Shown one piece after another: positions 62,231 through 64,000 of a DNA stretch of 64,000 nt (the first letter of the stretch is position 1; every line of letters begins with the position of its first letter). This DNA is from Prosapia bicincta (Eukaryota; Arthropoda; Insecta; Hemiptera; Cercopidae), in assembly GCA_036971475.1 (NCBI GenBank), contig JBAIZL010000001.1, positions 95,612,350 to 95,676,349 of the forward strand. Reading direction: 5' to 3'. A model generated the notes under the pieces. It had not been told where the DNA came from. It made no database searches and saw only the letters and a program-made list of their open reading frames with translations. A program made the translations under genes and the position numbers.

Positions 62231-63520
62231 AGTTAGTTTAAACTCGACTGCAAAATTCCACCAGGACAGACAGATATGATGGAAACCAGAACTAATAAAA
62301 ACGTGATAAAAACGGTAGATAAAATTAGGTAGAGCTTTAAGAGGCCTAATGATCCCTTTTACTAAGGAAGAAAGGAAAATAGTGAAATCACTGGGACAGG
62401 GTCGTTTCCCTAAAGACTTGCTCTCATCCTGTAAGAAAAGAGTTGTATACTTATTACCTGGTCGAGCGTGATAAAGGGATTTAGAGGGTATATGATCCTA
62501 AACCCTAAATGTTCACTAGTTTTAGTTTATTATAAGATTCTAAATAGGAATTGAATAGTAACTCCACCACTAATATTTCATTTCTTTAAATGATTCATTT
62601 TTTTACTAAATACAATAAATCAGAATTCAATAACCACAATAAAATAATTTATTTACTATAAATCAACAAATTTTGAAGATATCAAGTGTTTTTTTAAAGT
62701 CAATAAATTACTTAATTGTGGTTATTGGATTTGTTTTCATTGTGTTTTGTAAATTCATATAGTCTACCACAATAGCTCAAGAGAATAATAGATTCTTTTA
62801 TGTTTATGTAAAAGGTAGTATAATTACAGTTTATCAAATATTTTTAAAAAATAAAAATAAAACAGACCAGTAAGGTAGAAGCTAGTTTTTGTTTTATCTC
62901 ACAGAAAACATCAAGTGCGACCCTTAAAAATATATACGTTAAAAACTTTTACCACACGACCGTTTTCTACAGGTTCTGTAACTCGTGTACAGAATAGAAC
63001 TATCAAGCGATCAGAAACAAATGCAGTTTTTTAAGCAACTGCTGAGGAGTGATATCGTTGCGAGGGATCGGTTCGGCTTCCGAAGGTACACGAACAGTAG
63101 GAGCAAGTTGTGGCCACGATTTCGTGAATTATGAACTAGACCTCTTAACCCTAGTACAGACCGTACTGAAAACATTTCACTCAGCGTTGTGCAGGATTGT
63201 AGATTATCCAGGTTTATTTTGTTTTAGAATAGTAGAGCGTCGCTAAAAAGCTGTCCTTCTCGATCACGTGGGTGTCCCAGACAAAGCTCCCGGAGTGCTG
63301 TCACTGCACGTATGAAATAGGTAACAACATAAATGTCGCCGAGCTAAGGAAATATTGCCCAGAATACTTCCATGGTTGGACATAACTTGTAAATTGATCA
63401 TGAGGAAAAATAAACAAATGTCAGTCACTGTAGGCCTATACATAAAAAGTAAGACGTGTTGCTTTTAATTATAGTCACGTTAAACGTTAAATTATTACGT
63501 TATTTGTACACCTTCTCCCT
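62231..63520. other. AT-rich flank
   Basis: Contains an inverted repeat of about 40-bp arms at 62617-62660 and 62693-62731 (AATAACCACAAT and its complement). A 65-codon plus frame at 63049-63246 is not recognisable. No gene supported. Confidence 0.45.
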
Positions 63521-63522
63521 AC

Positions 63523-63747
<225 letters not shown>

Positions 63748-63820
63748 GATATGTGTGTGCGTATGTCTGTTTCTGTTTGTCTGTGCCTGTCTCTGTCTCT
63801 GCCTCTGAATCTGTCTGTCA

Positions 63821-64000
63821 TTTCTGAATTATCATCTTATTTCTTTTAAGTGTATGTCAAGACACATAATGTATCCAACAAAATGCATTATTATATAAAC
63901 AGAATAGAAAATTGACTTGTACAGTTATAACCCTAATACTTTTTACCATAATTATGTAATTTCGAGCTGGCAAGCTGGCAAAGCTAAAAGTTTTAATAAC
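63821..64000. other. AT-rich end of window, nothing recognised
   Basis: I see no coding or repeat signal except GAGCTGGCAAGCTGGCAAAGC, a short direct duplication of AGCTGGCA near 63966. Confidence 0.4.

Overview
The window is eukaryotic, AT-rich and almost entirely repetitive, most likely from an arthropod genome. The organism type is inferred from the mix of an insect-type BEL/Pao LTR retrotransposon, Penelope-like element (PLE) remnants, hAT-type non-autonomous transposons and long satellite arrays. I see no bacterial operon structure, no tRNA or rRNA gene, and no host protein-coding exon that I can support. The only intact coding capacity belongs to one retrotransposon.

Layout: 1-4972 is the end of an 81-bp satellite array with higher-order structure. 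4973-8065 is AT-rich and holds one foldback element. 8066-9916 holds a decayed PLE (reverse transcriptase N-terminal half, minus strand) with a direct and an inverted copy of its terminal repeat, bounded by (AT)n and (GT)n microsatellites. 12055-13413 is a 91-bp tandem array. 13620-15790 is a large imperfect inverted repeat with a cysteine-rich coding fragment in each arm. 15790-33660 is mostly unannotatable AT-rich DNA, broken up by two hAT-type elements with 8-bp target-site duplications (19989-20795 and 31007-31691), several foldback elements, a duplicated 134-bp palindrome and microsatellites.

33661-46641 is a 13-kb array of a 103-bp satellite, about 126 copies, with a 37-monomer (3811 bp) higher-order repeat and a 9-monomer (927 bp) sub-period. 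47518-48135 and 49500-51060 are two more minisatellites. 51837-54860 is a mosaic of PLE-related pieces: a 96-bp direct repeat, three 122-bp tandem units and a roughly 0.95-kb inverted duplication of a GIY-YIG endonuclease fragment.

54909-62130 is a structurally complete 7222-bp BEL/Pao element: two 835-bp LTRs that look identical, a 5-bp target-site duplication (GATTG), a gag frame with three zinc knuckles, and a pol frame with protease, reverse transcriptase, RNase H and integrase. Gag and pol share one reading frame and are separated by a single TGA. The element has split a diverged copy of the 122-bp repeat. 62136-64000 is AT-rich flank ending in compound microsatellites.

The most interesting less-obvious signals are: (i) a recurrent hairpin, roughly CTGA-GATG, stem-loop, CGAAA(C)G, found at eight or more foldback and PLE loci, which resembles a hammerhead-ribozyme core without matching it exactly; (ii) the exact 3811-bp higher-order period; (iii) a small inverted-repeat family with a perfect 12-bp target-site duplication; and (iv) the in-frame TGA between gag and pol of an apparently young retrotransposon.
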